A stretch of DNA of 44,813 nucleotides from Flavobacteriaceae bacterium (GTDB taxonomy: Bacteria > Bacteroidota > Bacteroidia > Flavobacteriales > Flavobacteriaceae). The position numbers were made by a program, and so were the translations under genes. Where the stretch lies: NCBI GenBank assembly GCA_947457255.1, contig CANGUZ010000015.1:1-44813 (forward strand), given 5' to 3'. Position 1 is the stretch's first letter; every line of letters begins with the position of its first letter. This document shows positions 18,758-27,652 of the stretch, piece after piece. Below the pieces are notes generated by a model. That model did not search any database. It was given only the letters and a program-made list of their open reading frames with translations, and had not been told where the DNA came from.

Positions 18758-19933
18758 TTAGTACTCATCATATTTGTCGCCAAATGCAAAACTAAGAGAA
18801 AAACGTAATGTATTCTCTAAAGGATTTCTAACTCTAGAAGCAGAAAATAAATAAGAAACGTCAATTTTTATTACGTTATAAGTAAAACCAGTTCCAAGCG
18901 AAAAAAATCGTCGTGCGCCTTTTAGTGGACTTTCATTGAAATACCCCAAACGAAACGCAAACGAATCTTGATACATATATTCTGCACCTACTGAATAGGT
19001 AAATTCTTTTAACTCTTCACTTAAACCATCTGGAGCATCGTTAAAAGATTTAATGATACCATCTGTCCAGCCAATTTTGTTGTATTCATTATTGGTAACA
19101 TTTCTCTCGTTATTTGAAATTTCTCCATCACCATCAATATCTTTAGGTTCTTGTGGCGTTGGGACTAATAGTTTATTAAATTCTAAATTCAAGCCCACTT
19201 TATTGTAGTCGTCTAAAATAAAATCAAATCCACCACCTATTTTCATGTTTGACGGTAAAAAATTAGATCCTACAGTAGAGCTTTGAGTTTGGTCATAATT
19301 GATTTTTGGACCCATATTTTGAAAATTGAATCCAAATCGCCATCTTCCGTCAAAATCAGTAAAGGCAGTTTGTTCAGATTGATAAAATCCAGAAACATCA
19401 ACGGCAAATGAGTTTGCACCCACAGAACTTCCTCCTACAGTTGGTATTGCTAAATTTGACCGAATAAAACGACCACCAACCGACATCGAGAAACGTTCGC
19501 TAAGTTTTAATGCATAAGATAAATCTATCGCAAATTCTGATGGTTTTACTACATTAGCGATGGATTCAGCATCATCTCTCAACTCAATTTCTCCTAAACT
19601 AAAAAACCGAATGCTCGATGCAAAAGCACTTTGTTCATTAATTTTATTAAAATAGGTAAGTTGGCTTAATGATATATCATTTACCAACTCAACTAAGTAG
19701 GGAGTGTAACTCACAGAAAATCCTTGTTTGTCTAATGAAAAAGCATATTTTGAAGGATTCCATTGTTGGGAATACACATCGGCAGAAGTGGCAACTCCAT
19801 TGTCAGCCATACCTGCTGCGCGCGCATCACCAGCAACTAATAAAAAAGGTACTCCAGTAGTGATTACTCTTTCCTGTGCTTTTGAAAATGGGATTATTAA
19901 TAAACAGATTAGAACTGTTGCAATTTTTTTCAT
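18758..19933 (-). CDS. porV: Type IX secretion outer-membrane shuttle protein PorV (LptO)
   Basis: PorV is a FadL-like outer-membrane barrel that collects T9SS cargo from the Sov translocon and delivers it to PorU. The 391-residue protein has a signal peptide (1-19, SKAQ). Then come family signatures: TTGVPFLLVAGDARAAGMADNG, VYSQQWNPSKYAF, and barrel strands ending in SLSFAFGDKYDEY. An acidic loop at about 265-285 (DIDGDGEISNNER) resembles a calcium-binding motif. The gene follows porU on the same strand with 37 bases between, which matches the known porU-porV pair. Identification is strong both by sequence and by context with porU and gldJ. Confidence 0.95.
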   Translation of the reverse strand: MKKIATVLICLLIIPFSKAQERVITTGVPFLLVAGDARAAGMADNGVATSADVYSQQWNPSKYAFSLDKQGFSVSYTPYLVELVNDISLSQLTYFNKINEQSAFASSIRFFSLGEIELRDDAESIANVVKPSEFAIDLSYALKLSERFSMSVGGRFIRSNLAIPTVGGSSVGANSFAVDVSGFYQSEQTAFTDFDGRWRFGFNFQNMGPKINYDQTQSSTVGSNFLPSNMKIGGGFDFILDDYNKVGLNLEFNKLLVPTPQEPKDIDGDGEISNNERNVTNNEYNKIGWTDGIIKSFNDAPDGLSEELKEFTYSVGAEYMYQDSFAFRLGYFNESPLKGARRFFSLGTGFTYNVIKIDVSYLFSASRVRNPLENTLRFSLSFAFGDKYDEY

Positions 19934-19970
19934 TCTTAATTTTTAAAAAGTTTACAAATATAGTATTAAA

Positions 19971-22900
19971 TTAAAGTATGACAAGTTTTTCAAATTTTTC
20001 TGTTTTAGAATTTGTCAGTGTTGATTTTACCGTTAGTTTATAGACATAAGTACCTTTCCCTATTTTATCGCCAAAGTCATCTTTGCCATCCCAAGTAATT
20101 TCTCTTGAAAGAAACCCGTCAGTAGTTATTGTTTGATTTTTTGTCCATACTATTTTTCCAGTAATGGTCATAATTTGTACCTGAACTTCCAATGGTTCGA
20201 AAGGGCGGTTGTGAGTAAACCAAAATTGGGTATAATTTACAAACGGGTTGGGATAATTTAAAACATTTGTTAGCGTTATGGATTCATCTCCAACTACAAT
20301 AAACTGAATTTCTGAAGTTACAGGATTATTATAAACATCCCATGCCTTAAAAGTTATAGTATGTAATCCTTTAGACAGATTTCTAAAAGGAAATTTCAAC
20401 TTCCCTTTTTTATAATTGTCTAATTCGGTTTCATAATAATCATTAAGTTTAATTGGGTTATTTTCATCTCCATCTAAAATGGCAATAATATCGTGTCCTA
20501 TACCACCTGCAGTATTTATACCGTTATCATCTTCAAGAAAGGCTAAAAATAGTGGAGATTCATTGGTAATTCCTCCAGATATGAAAGTTTGATCATTCAT
20601 AAACAACCTAACGGTAGGGTTTGTCTTGTCTGCTACTGCATTTTGATTTACTCCACCAATTCTAATTGAAGTATCAAAACCAGTTTTGTCTAATAATATT
20701 TCACCTCTTTTACCGTAAAAACTAATTCTACCGTTATTTACTGGAATCGATATGTCTCTTGGTACTACAAAACCAAACTCGAATTGTCCGTTTGTAATCG
20801 TAGCATTTCCTCTAAAAATAGTTTCTCCTAAAGTATTAAAATTTATTGAGGGACTATTTTTATCATTATCAAGAGTAGTTCTAATTATATTTTTATCAAA
20901 AATCTGAACTGATAATTCCCCATTGTAACTTGGCAATGGATTATTGTTTTCATCTGTAATTTCTCCAGCAAGTTTTACATAGGCTAATGATTTAAAATCA
21001 TCAACGGGTCCTGAAATTGGAGAGTCATTTACCTTTGTAAGATTTATTTTTGGCTGAGGAATATCTAGTTTTAAAGCTGGATCTCCTAAATAAAAAACAA
21101 CATCTGTTCTTGGTCCAAAATTATTTTTAGCTAATCGAAGTGACTCAGCTATCGAAGTATATTCATTTGAACCATAAGAAAAGAGGTAGCGTGCCAAAAC
21201 ATCATTAAAGTTTTCTCCTGTGGTTTGCCCTATTTCGCGAATTGTAGTAATCATTGATATGGCACCGCCTTTAGGGTTCCAATAGGTATATTCTCCAGCC
21301 GTTGGTCTAAAAGGATTGTCAAATCGCGAAAAATCACAGGTTATGGTTATAAATAATGGATATTTATAGCGGTTGCTTAAATTTTGGCCGTCCGATTTTT
21401 CCCAAATTCGTTCTTGTGAAAGGCCGTCTTCACCACCGTGCCCCAGATAATTAAATACCAATGCACCTTTTTCAAAAGCATTAAATAATTCCTGACGTGC
21501 TTTAGGGTACCTAGCTCCACCAGCAGACGTTTCCTGAACATAGGAGTCTAACAATATTTTATTTAGATTAAAAAACGGCTTTTCTGAGACAATTTTGTCA
21601 GCCATATTATTAATTCTTGATTGTAAACTTCTATCACTCGTTTTATCTGAATCATCGGATACAACTACTAAATTATTTCTCCAATTTCCATACGATTTAA
21701 TGTCGTGGTATTCAATAACTTTATTTACTAACTCATCAGCTTGTAAAGTAGTATTTGCAATCATTCTCCCTACAGCAATGTCTAAACCACCTTCTGAAAT
21801 GTCTATATTGCCTTCATTCTCATCCATCATACCAAAAAAGTCATCAGATGCAAATGATGATTCTCCTGTTGTAAAACTACTCAGAGCATGATATATGGGC
21901 ACAATGTTGCCGTTTATAGAAACACGATTCTTAAAATCATAGGATGCGTCACCAAAAAGATTTAGATATTGTATTCGTTTTTCAGGCGAAGAAGCATTAA
22001 AATAAACATATTTAATGAAATTCCTAATCGCACCAATGTCTTGTTTTCCTGAAGAAAATTCAGGATAAATGGTTTCTAAATTAACTACTTTAACATTTAA
22101 ATTGGAATATTTTCGATGGAAATTAGCTAGTTTTTCTGCCTGATTTGTTAAAAATCTTGGGCAAATTATAATATAATCAATATCTTGAAATTTACCTTGG
22201 GTATCATTAAATATTGTTCCTTTTAAATTTTGATTCGCAACAGCAGTTTGTGAGTCCTTTAATGGAGTATATAAATCATTTAAATCTACTGCCAAGTATT
22301 TTCTGGTTTCCCCAAGATTAGCTTTAAAAGTAAATAAAGTCTGATTAGAATTTTCAATTTTTGTTACATTATAAATATCGGTAATATCCCAAACTTGTTG
22401 AATGGTAGAAGCATCAGCAATTTGATACTCTCCTATACCAAGAGCCGAACTGGCTAAATCGTATTGAAAATGAAACTGTTTTCCATATCCTTTTAAGTTT
22501 CGATTTGATTTTAAAAAAATGTAATCAAGATAGCCTTTAGAATCTGGCACACCTTTATTATCATATTTTAATGAAATAGTAATTTTTTCTGAAGCAGATA
22601 TTGTTGTATTTAAATCTGATAAATCAGCTTCAGCTGACCCTCCAATTTGAGAGAAAGAAATAGTTCCAGCAATTTGATTGTTCGCTTTTACTTCGAAAGA
22701 GGTGGTTGATGGAGATATCGCCGTGCCAATTACAGACATTCTAACAGGTGATGTTGTTACTATATTAGGAATATTGAACTCGAAATCTTGTTCGTTGTCT
22801 ATACTAAATTGTTCGCCTAACCACCTTCTGCCGAGTCTAACTATATTTACCTTATCAGTTTCATAATATTGGTAATCATCAAAGGTATTAATAATTAGGT

Positions 22901-23798
22901 CTCTGTTTTCGGCGGGTTGAATTGTATTTTGAACTCTTTTGCCGTCCAATCCTTGCGTATTTATATAATAGTAGGATTTGTTGTCGTATAAATTGTTTGT
23001 AGTTTGGCTTTCATTATTCCATTGATCAACTCCTTCTGCATAAAATAAAATATAATCGTTGTCGTTGAAAACACCATCACTTTCTCCTACGACTTGTATA
23101 GCATTTTCTATTAAATCATCAGGATAATAATCGCTATTTTTAAGCGGTATCATTCGACCACCATTTCCATAAATTTTAATTTTTTTTGGGTCAATACTTT
23201 CAGTACTAATACCAATTTGTTTTAAAAAACTTTTGCTAATGATATATGCACCCGATTTTACAACATAAAAACGATGCCATACTCCAGTTGAAAGAACTGA
23301 GTTTGATATCTGATTAAAATTATTTTTTGCATTATTTTTTATTCTAGAATTAGAATTGGCTGTATTTATACTGTATGTAAATGATTTGATTTTTTTTAAA
23401 CCATTTACGTCTTTAATTATAGGAGAAAGTTTCAGTAATGCAAAAAAGTTATTTCTAGCTTTGAGGTTTTTAATAGAAGCATTAATGCTATTAGGGATTG
23501 CTTTAAGATTCAAATCGCCTAGCTCAACATCCGAAATGCTTTCATAAACTACATTTGTAATCTGAAGATTGTTTTCATCAATTTCGTTAGGTTGATTGAG
23601 TTTTAACTTAAAAAAAAGTTGTTTTTTAAAACTGTCAAATTCAAAATTTTCAGGATTGAATTGTGGGATATTTAATTCATAACTACCAAAAGAAACTTTA
23701 GTTTTTTCGGACCAATTAATAACTATGTCTCCTTTTTGTTGACTTGAGCAAACAAAAGAGTACAAAATAAGTGAAAAGGATATTATTTTTCTCATCAT
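19971..23798 (-). CDS. porU: Type IX secretion signal peptidase PorU (gingipain-like C25 protease)
   Basis: PorU is a surface sortase-like protease that removes the C-terminal signal from T9SS cargo and attaches it to the cell surface. The 1275-residue protein starts with a signal peptide (1-19). The C25 catalytic dyad is visible: His787 in NYLGHGGEDG and Cys821 in ITITCDFSRFD. A long N-terminal beta region (about 30-530) precedes the protease (about 545-930). Ig-like domains and a C-terminal domain with YPNPFVNYTQF, GKIVW and GTYVYKLTV follow; in PorU this domain is kept and binds PorV. It sits 37 bases before porV and is divergent from gldJ across 207 bases. Both catalytic residues are intact. 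Confidence 0.95.
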   Translation of the reverse strand: MMRKIISFSLILYSFVCSSQQKGDIVINWSEKTKVSFGSYELNIPQFNPENFEFDSFKKQLFFKLKLNQPNEIDENNLQITNVVYESISDVELGDLNLKAIPNSINASIKNLKARNNFFALLKLSPIIKDVNGLKKIKSFTYSINTANSNSRIKNNAKNNFNQISNSVLSTGVWHRFYVVKSGAYIISKSFLKQIGISTESIDPKKIKIYGNGGRMIPLKNSDYYPDDLIENAIQVVGESDGVFNDNDYILFYAEGVDQWNNESQTTNNLYDNKSYYYINTQGLDGKRVQNTIQPAENRDLIINTFDDYQYYETDKVNIVRLGRRWLGEQFSIDNEQDFEFNIPNIVTTSPVRMSVIGTAISPSTTSFEVKANNQIAGTISFSQIGGSAEADLSDLNTTISASEKITISLKYDNKGVPDSKGYLDYIFLKSNRNLKGYGKQFHFQYDLASSALGIGEYQIADASTIQQVWDITDIYNVTKIENSNQTLFTFKANLGETRKYLAVDLNDLYTPLKDSQTAVANQNLKGTIFNDTQGKFQDIDYIIICPRFLTNQAEKLANFHRKYSNLNVKVVNLETIYPEFSSGKQDIGAIRNFIKYVYFNASSPEKRIQYLNLFGDASYDFKNRVSINGNIVPIYHALSSFTTGESSFASDDFFGMMDENEGNIDISEGGLDIAVGRMIANTTLQADELVNKVIEYHDIKSYGNWRNNLVVVSDDSDKTSDRSLQSRINNMADKIVSEKPFFNLNKILLDSYVQETSAGGARYPKARQELFNAFEKGALVFNYLGHGGEDGLSQERIWEKSDGQNLSNRYKYPLFITITCDFSRFDNPFRPTAGEYTYWNPKGGAISMITTIREIGQTTGENFNDVLARYLFSYGSNEYTSIAESLRLAKNNFGPRTDVVFYLGDPALKLDIPQPKINLTKVNDSPISGPVDDFKSLAYVKLAGEITDENNNPLPSYNGELSVQIFDKNIIRTTLDNDKNSPSINFNTLGETIFRGNATITNGQFEFGFVVPRDISIPVNNGRISFYGKRGEILLDKTGFDTSIRIGGVNQNAVADKTNPTVRLFMNDQTFISGGITNESPLFLAFLEDDNGINTAGGIGHDIIAILDGDENNPIKLNDYYETELDNYKKGKLKFPFRNLSKGLHTITFKAWDVYNNPVTSEIQFIVVGDESITLTNVLNYPNPFVNYTQFWFTHNRPFEPLEVQVQIMTITGKIVWTKNQTITTDGFLSREITWDGKDDFGDKIGKGTYVYKLTVKSTLTNSKTEKFEKLVIL

Positions 23799-23877
23799 GA
23801 TGAATAACGCTAGAAAAGCTAAAATATTACGAAGTGTAAAAATAATTTATTTAATATGAATTTTGTAATAATTGTTT

Positions 23878-23885
23878 TATTTTTG
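23878..23885 (+). promoter_or_regulatory. Possible -7 box for gldJ
   Basis: TATTTTTG matches the TAnnTTTG consensus and lies about 120 bases before gldJ in the porU-gldJ divergent region. No TTG stands at the usual 17-21 base spacing, so this is tentative. Confidence 0.35.
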
Positions 23886-24005
23886 CGTTGTATGAGAAAG
23901 TAAATTTTTAACTCGATACATTTTTATTATTATTTCACAATAAGATGTTGCAATTTAATTTGAAATTCATATATTGCGCCTCGAAATTTATTACCTACGA
24001 AAAGT

Positions 24006-25724
24006 ATGAAAGTAAACAAAATTATGACTGTTAAATTATTACTATCACTAGTAATTGTTTTAGGTTTCGCTACTAGTTGTAGTAAGAAATCCAGTACGAA
24101 GAACGCTTCAACCGCTACTGGTTGGAAAATTAACGACAAAAAAGGAGGTTTTCAATTTGCTTCTAATTTTAAAAAGCAAGCAACCGGTCCTGGATTGGTT
24201 ATGGTAGAAGGTGGTACTTTTACAATGGGTAAAGTACAAGACGATGTAATGCATGATTGGAATAATTCTCCAAATCAACAACACGTTCAGTCATTTTATA
24301 TGGATGAAACTGAAGTTACAAATGTTATGTACATGGAATACCTTGACTGGTTAAAGAGAGTTTTTCCACCTGAACAAGAGAATTACAAAAATATATATGA
24401 AGGGGCGTCTCCCGACACTTTAGTTTGGAGAAACCGATTGGGTTATAACGAAACTATGACTAATAATTATTTGAGACATCCAGCTTATGCAAATTACCCA
24501 GTAGTTGGGGTAAATTGGATTCAAGCAGTTGAGTTTAGTAAATGGAGAACAGATCGTGTAAATGAAAGTACTCTTGAAACACAAGGGTATTTGAAAAAAG
24601 ACGCAAAAGTTCTTGATGTAAAAGCAGAGGCTGTTTTTAGTACAGAAACTTATTTGAACGCTCCTACTAAAGCTTTTGGAGGAGATGAGAAAATTGTATT
24701 AAAAGGACCTAGAAATTCAAAATCTAAACCAGTTAAAACTAAAGGAACTAAAGATAACCCTTCGACTGAAACTGCTGCAAAAAATGTTTATGCACAAAGA
24801 TCATCAGGACTTATTCTTCCTGAGTATAGATTGCCAACTGAAGCTGAGTGGGAATATGCTGCTGCTGCCGATGTAGGACAAAGAGAATATAACATCTATA
24901 AAGGACAAAAGAAATATCCTTGGTCTGGTAGTTATACAAGATCTGGTAAAAGACAAGTTAGAGGTGACCAATTGGCAAACTTTAAGCAAGGAAAAGGAGA
25001 TTATGGAGGAATTGCTGGATGGTCTGACGATGGAGCTGATATTACTAATAGTGTAAAATCGTATCCTCCTAATGATTTCGGTTTGTATGATATGGCTGGA
25101 AACGTTGCAGAATGGGTTGCCGATGTTTACAGACCGATAGTTGATGATGAAGCTAGTGATTTCAATTATTTTAGAGGTAATGTTTATACCAAAAATAAAA
25201 TTGGAGATGACGGTAAAGTGGAATTAGTAACAGGTGAAAGTCAAAAATTTGATACTTTATCAAATGGAAGAATTATGGCAAGAAACTTCCCTGGACAAAT
25301 AGCACAAGTACCAGTAGATGAAAAGGAAACTTATTTGAGACAAAACTTTGACAAAAGTGATGAAAGAAACTACAGAGATGGTGATAAACAATCTACTAGA
25401 TACTTTGACTTTGGTTCATCTGAAGAAGAAGATGCAAAATCTAAAGATAAGCATAAAATGTATGATTCTCCTCAACACAATGTGACTGTTGATAGTTTAG
25501 GTAAAATGATTAGAAAATATGACAAATCTAATAAAAGAACTACACTTATCAACGATGATGTTAGAGTATACAAAGGAGGTTCTTGGAGAGACAGAGCATA
25601 TTGGTTAGATCCAGCTCAAAGAAGATATTTCCCTCAAGATATGGCGACTGACTATATTGGTTTTAGATGTGCAATGTCTAGAGTTGGTGCTAAAGCTGAT
25701 AAAAAGAAAAGAGCAAGAAATTAA
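24006..25724 (+). CDS. gldJ: Gliding motility and type IX secretion lipoprotein GldJ
   Basis: GldJ is an outer-membrane lipoprotein required for gliding and for T9SS stability. The 572-residue protein has a lipoprotein signal ending ATSC with Cys25 as the lipidated residue. An internal Met7 could also be the start, but the longer form gives the usual positively charged n-region. The rest is a formylglycine-generating-enzyme-like (SUMF1) fold: MVEGGTFTMG, DETEVTN, RLPTEAEWEYA, DFGLYDMAGNVAEWV, then VYKGGSWRDRAYW and IGFRCAMSR at the end. A charged insert (about 395-500) separates the last two blocks. It is expected to be structural, like GldK, rather than enzymatic. Divergence from porU-porV is the classic Flavobacterium arrangement. 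Confidence 0.95.
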   Translation: MKVNKIMTVKLLLSLVIVLGFATSCSKKSSTKNASTATGWKINDKKGGFQFASNFKKQATGPGLVMVEGGTFTMGKVQDDVMHDWNNSPNQQHVQSFYMDETEVTNVMYMEYLDWLKRVFPPEQENYKNIYEGASPDTLVWRNRLGYNETMTNNYLRHPAYANYPVVGVNWIQAVEFSKWRTDRVNESTLETQGYLKKDAKVLDVKAEAVFSTETYLNAPTKAFGGDEKIVLKGPRNSKSKPVKTKGTKDNPSTETAAKNVYAQRSSGLILPEYRLPTEAEWEYAAAADVGQREYNIYKGQKKYPWSGSYTRSGKRQVRGDQLANFKQGKGDYGGIAGWSDDGADITNSVKSYPPNDFGLYDMAGNVAEWVADVYRPIVDDEASDFNYFRGNVYTKNKIGDDGKVELVTGESQKFDTLSNGRIMARNFPGQIAQVPVDEKETYLRQNFDKSDERNYRDGDKQSTRYFDFGSSEEEDAKSKDKHKMYDSPQHNVTVDSLGKMIRKYDKSNKRTTLINDDVRVYKGGSWRDRAYWLDPAQRRYFPQDMATDYIGFRCAMSRVGAKADKKKRARN

Positions 25725-25750
25725 TAAATTAATTGCAAACGTATAAATAC

Positions 25751-25786
25751 TATAAAAGCCCTTTCATTAGGGCTTTTATTTTTTAA
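25751..25786 (+). terminator. Rho-independent terminator after gldJ
   Basis: A 9-bp stem AAAAGCCCT/AGGGCTTTT (25754-25762 with 25769-25777), a 6-base loop and a trailing T run. It separates gldJ from murF, whose start codon is only about 10 bases beyond. Confidence 0.88.
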
Positions 25787-25796
25787 AATTATTTTG

Positions 25797-27080
25797 ATGA
25801 ATATTGAAGCCATTCATAATCTATTTTTGAAATGCAGTTCCATTTCAATAGATACTAGAAAAATTTCACCTAACTCACTTTTTGTAGCCATAAAAGGAGA
25901 TCGATTTGACGCTAACACTTTTGCAAAAGAAGCTTTAGAGAAAAATGCCGCTTATGTGATAATTGACAATTCAAGTTTTTATATAGATGAAAGAACAATA
26001 CTAGTTCAAGATAGTTTAGCGACTTTGCAAGAACTAGCTAAATTTCATCGTAATTATTTAAAACTTCCCATAATAGCCTTAACAGGAAGTAACGGTAAAA
26101 CAACCACTAAAGAGTTAATTAATTGTGTTCTTTCAAAAAAATACAATACCAAAGCAACCATTGGAAATTTAAATAATCATATTGGAGTTCCTTTAACATT
26201 ACTTTCATTTGATAGTAAAACAGAAATTGGAATTGTTGAAATGGGAGCCAATCATCAAAAAGAAATTGCCTTTTTATGCGAAATTGCTCAGCCTGATTTT
26301 GGTTATATTACTAATTTTGGCAAAGCACATTTAGAAGGTTTTGGAGGAGTAGAAGGAGTAATTAAAGGAAAAAGTGAAATGTATTCATACCTTTTACAGC
26401 ATAATAAAACCGTTTTTATAAATCTAGAGGATTCAATTCAGGTTGACAAAACAAAAAATTTGAAAACCTTTTCTTTTGGATATAATAAAGCAGAAGCCGA
26501 TGTTACTATTTTAGATATAAAGGCTAATCCATTTGTAGCAATCACTTTTTCAAATATAAATATTCAAACGCACCTTATAGGTTTATATAATGCCAATAAT
26601 ATTAATGCTGCGATTACTATTGGAAAATATTTTAATGTCCTCGACAGTGATATCAAATCAGCAATAGAGAGTTACATTCCTGAAAATAATAGATCTCAAT
26701 TGATTTATAAAAATACAAATGAGATAATTCTGGATGCTTATAATGCAAATCCAAGTAGTATGGCTGTTGCAATTGCTAATTTTATTCAGTTGGAAAGAGA
26801 AAACAAGATTTTGATTTTAGGTGATATGTTCGAATTGGGTACTGAAAGTAGTCTTGAACACAAGGCTGTGGTTAACTCTCTTTTAAATGAAATTCAAATA
26901 ACTTGTTATTTCATTGGTAAGGACTTTTATTCTCTTAAAATTGAGAAAAGCAATTTTCATTTTTATGATACTTTTGATTCTTTTTCAAATGATTTTAAAC
27001 ACATTAATTTAAAGGATACTATAATTCTGATAAAGGGTTCTAGAGGAATGGCTTTAGAAAGAGTTTTAGAATTGATATAA
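25797..27080 (+). CDS. murF: UDP-N-acetylmuramoyl-tripeptide--D-alanyl-D-alanine ligase
   Basis: Cytoplasmic ATP-dependent ligase adding D-Ala-D-Ala to the UDP-MurNAc-tripeptide, the last soluble step of peptidoglycan precursor synthesis. I take the ATG at 25797 as start (MNIEAIHN, 427 residues) rather than a TTG one codon earlier. Domains run in Mur-ligase order: N-terminal substrate domain (SIDTRKISPNSLFVAIKGDRFD), central ATPase with P-loop TGSNGKTT (Lys101), EMGANHQKEI and ITNFGKAHLEGFG, then the C-terminal domain with LDAYNANPSSM and GDMFELG. It follows gldJ after a terminator and converges on the tRNA/GIY-YIG locus. Confidence 0.95.
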   Translation: MNIEAIHNLFLKCSSISIDTRKISPNSLFVAIKGDRFDANTFAKEALEKNAAYVIIDNSSFYIDERTILVQDSLATLQELAKFHRNYLKLPIIALTGSNGKTTTKELINCVLSKKYNTKATIGNLNNHIGVPLTLLSFDSKTEIGIVEMGANHQKEIAFLCEIAQPDFGYITNFGKAHLEGFGGVEGVIKGKSEMYSYLLQHNKTVFINLEDSIQVDKTKNLKTFSFGYNKAEADVTILDIKANPFVAITFSNINIQTHLIGLYNANNINAAITIGKYFNVLDSDIKSAIESYIPENNRSQLIYKNTNEIILDAYNANPSSMAVAIANFIQLERENKILILGDMFELGTESSLEHKAVVNSLLNEIQITCYFIGKDFYSLKIEKSNFHFYDTFDSFSNDFKHINLKDTIILIKGSRGMALERVLELI

Positions 27081-27111
27081 AAAAAACTCCTTAATTTCTT
27101 GAGAAGTTTTG

Positions 27112-27186
27112 TGGGTGATGAGGGGTTCGAACCCCCGACCCTCCCGATTGCATCGGGATGCTCTGAACCAGTTGAGCTAATCTCTT
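27112..27186 (-). pseudogene. tRNA-like sequence with broken acceptor stem (anticodon position reads GCA)
   Basis: It matches the adjacent tRNA-Val in the D arm (GCTC...GAGC), variable region, T arm (GGGGG-TTCGAAC-CCCTC) and 3' acceptor strand (ATCACCC). The anticodon arm is different: stem TCCCG/CGGGA with loop ATGCAAT, so positions 34-36 read GCA. The 5' acceptor strand is AAGAGAT, of which only four of seven bases pair with the 3' strand. Those bases are the last codons of the GIY-YIG gene, whose TAG stop overlaps the tRNA-like GATTAGC. Probably a non-functional duplicate; a processed RNA product cannot be excluded. Confidence 0.7.
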
Positions 27187-27440
27187 TTTGAATTAAATAG
27201 AACTATTAATTCTTGAATTTTAATTCTACTTTTCCAATTTTTAATTTGTAATTCTCTTTGTTGAGCGAGTTCTTTTGTTTTATATTTTTCAACATAAACA
27301 ACTCTCCAATCGTTAGTATTGCCAGTAAAACCTTTGCTTTTTTGATTGTGCCGAATAATTCTTTCTTTCAGATTTGAAGAGTAACCAATATAAAACCGGT
27401 CTTTAGTTTCACTAAAAAGTATATAAACTATATATTCCAT
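27177..27440 (-). CDS. Small GIY-YIG domain nuclease-like protein
   Basis: An 87-residue single-domain GIY-YIG protein. The motif pair is YIVYIL (3-8) and FYIGYS, followed by LKERIIRHN with the catalytic-type Arg, and QRELQIKNWK with the metal-binding-type Glu. Length and pattern match the stand-alone GIY-YIG/URI family frequent in Bacteroidetes; it is much shorter than UvrC and has no UvrC domains. It lies between an intact tRNA-Val and a damaged tRNA-like copy, and its stop codon is inside the latter. This placement suggests a selfish or tRNA-associated mobile gene, which is inference. No other mobility gene is present. Confidence 0.85.
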   Translation of the reverse strand: MEYIVYILFSETKDRFYIGYSSNLKERIIRHNQKSKGFTGNTNDWRVVYVEKYKTKELAQQRELQIKNWKSRIKIQELIVLFNSKRD

Positions 27441-27448
27441 AATTATAT

Positions 27449-27482
27449 AAAAAAAACTCCTTAATTTCTTAAGGAGTTTTTT
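27449..27482 (-). terminator. Rho-independent terminator after tRNA-Val
   Basis: A perfect 12-bp stem (AAAACTCCTTAA with TTAAGGAGTTTT, 27453-27464 and 27469-27480) closes a TTTC loop. On the minus strand it lies two bases after the tRNA and ends in a T run. A mismatched copy of the same element lies at 27081-27110 beside the tRNA-like sequence. Confidence 0.85.
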
Positions 27483-27483
27483 G

Positions 27484-27558
27484 TGGGCGATGAGGGGTTC
27501 GAACCCCCGACCCCCTCGGTGTAAACGAGGTGCTCTGAACCAGCTGAGCTAATCGCCC
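27484..27558 (-). tRNA. tRNA-Val (anticodon TAC)
   Basis: Complete cloverleaf: acceptor GGGCGAT/ATCGCCC (7 bp), D stem GCTC/GAGC, anticodon stem CCTCG/CGAGG with loop TTTACAC giving anticodon TAC, and T arm GGGGG-TTCGAAC-CCCTC. Discriminator base is A; CCA is not encoded. A promoter lies 48 bases upstream and a terminator directly downstream, so it is a single-gene unit. Confidence 0.95.
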
Positions 27559-27605
27559 TTTAGGGTTACAATATTTTAAGTATTACTACTTCCGTATTGC
27601 GAGTG

Positions 27606-27635
27606 CAAATATAAGTCACTTTTTTGGATATGCAA
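27606..27635 (-). promoter_or_regulatory. Promoter of tRNA-Val
   Basis: On the minus strand, TTG (27633-27635) and TATATTTG (27606-27613) are 19 bases apart, a full match to the Bacteroidetes promoter form TTG-N19-TAnnTTTG. Predicted start near 27599, about 40 bases before the tRNA. Confidence 0.7.
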
Positions 27636-27652
27636 GTAAAAATTAATAAATT

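Noticed and set aside
25794..25799. TTG at 25794 as start of murF
   Set aside because: An ATG follows directly at 25797 and gives the normal MurF N-terminus; the extra codon adds nothing.
27081..27110. Second terminator hairpin beside the tRNA-like copy
   Set aside because: It resembles the tRNA-Val terminator but several stem positions are mismatched, so I treat it as a decayed duplicate, not a working terminator.
27177..27440. GIY-YIG gene as a UvrC excinuclease fragment
   Set aside because: Single-domain length, complete GIY-YIG motif set and a family pattern for stand-alone proteins; no UvrC-specific helix-hairpin-helix or UvrB-binding sequence nearby.
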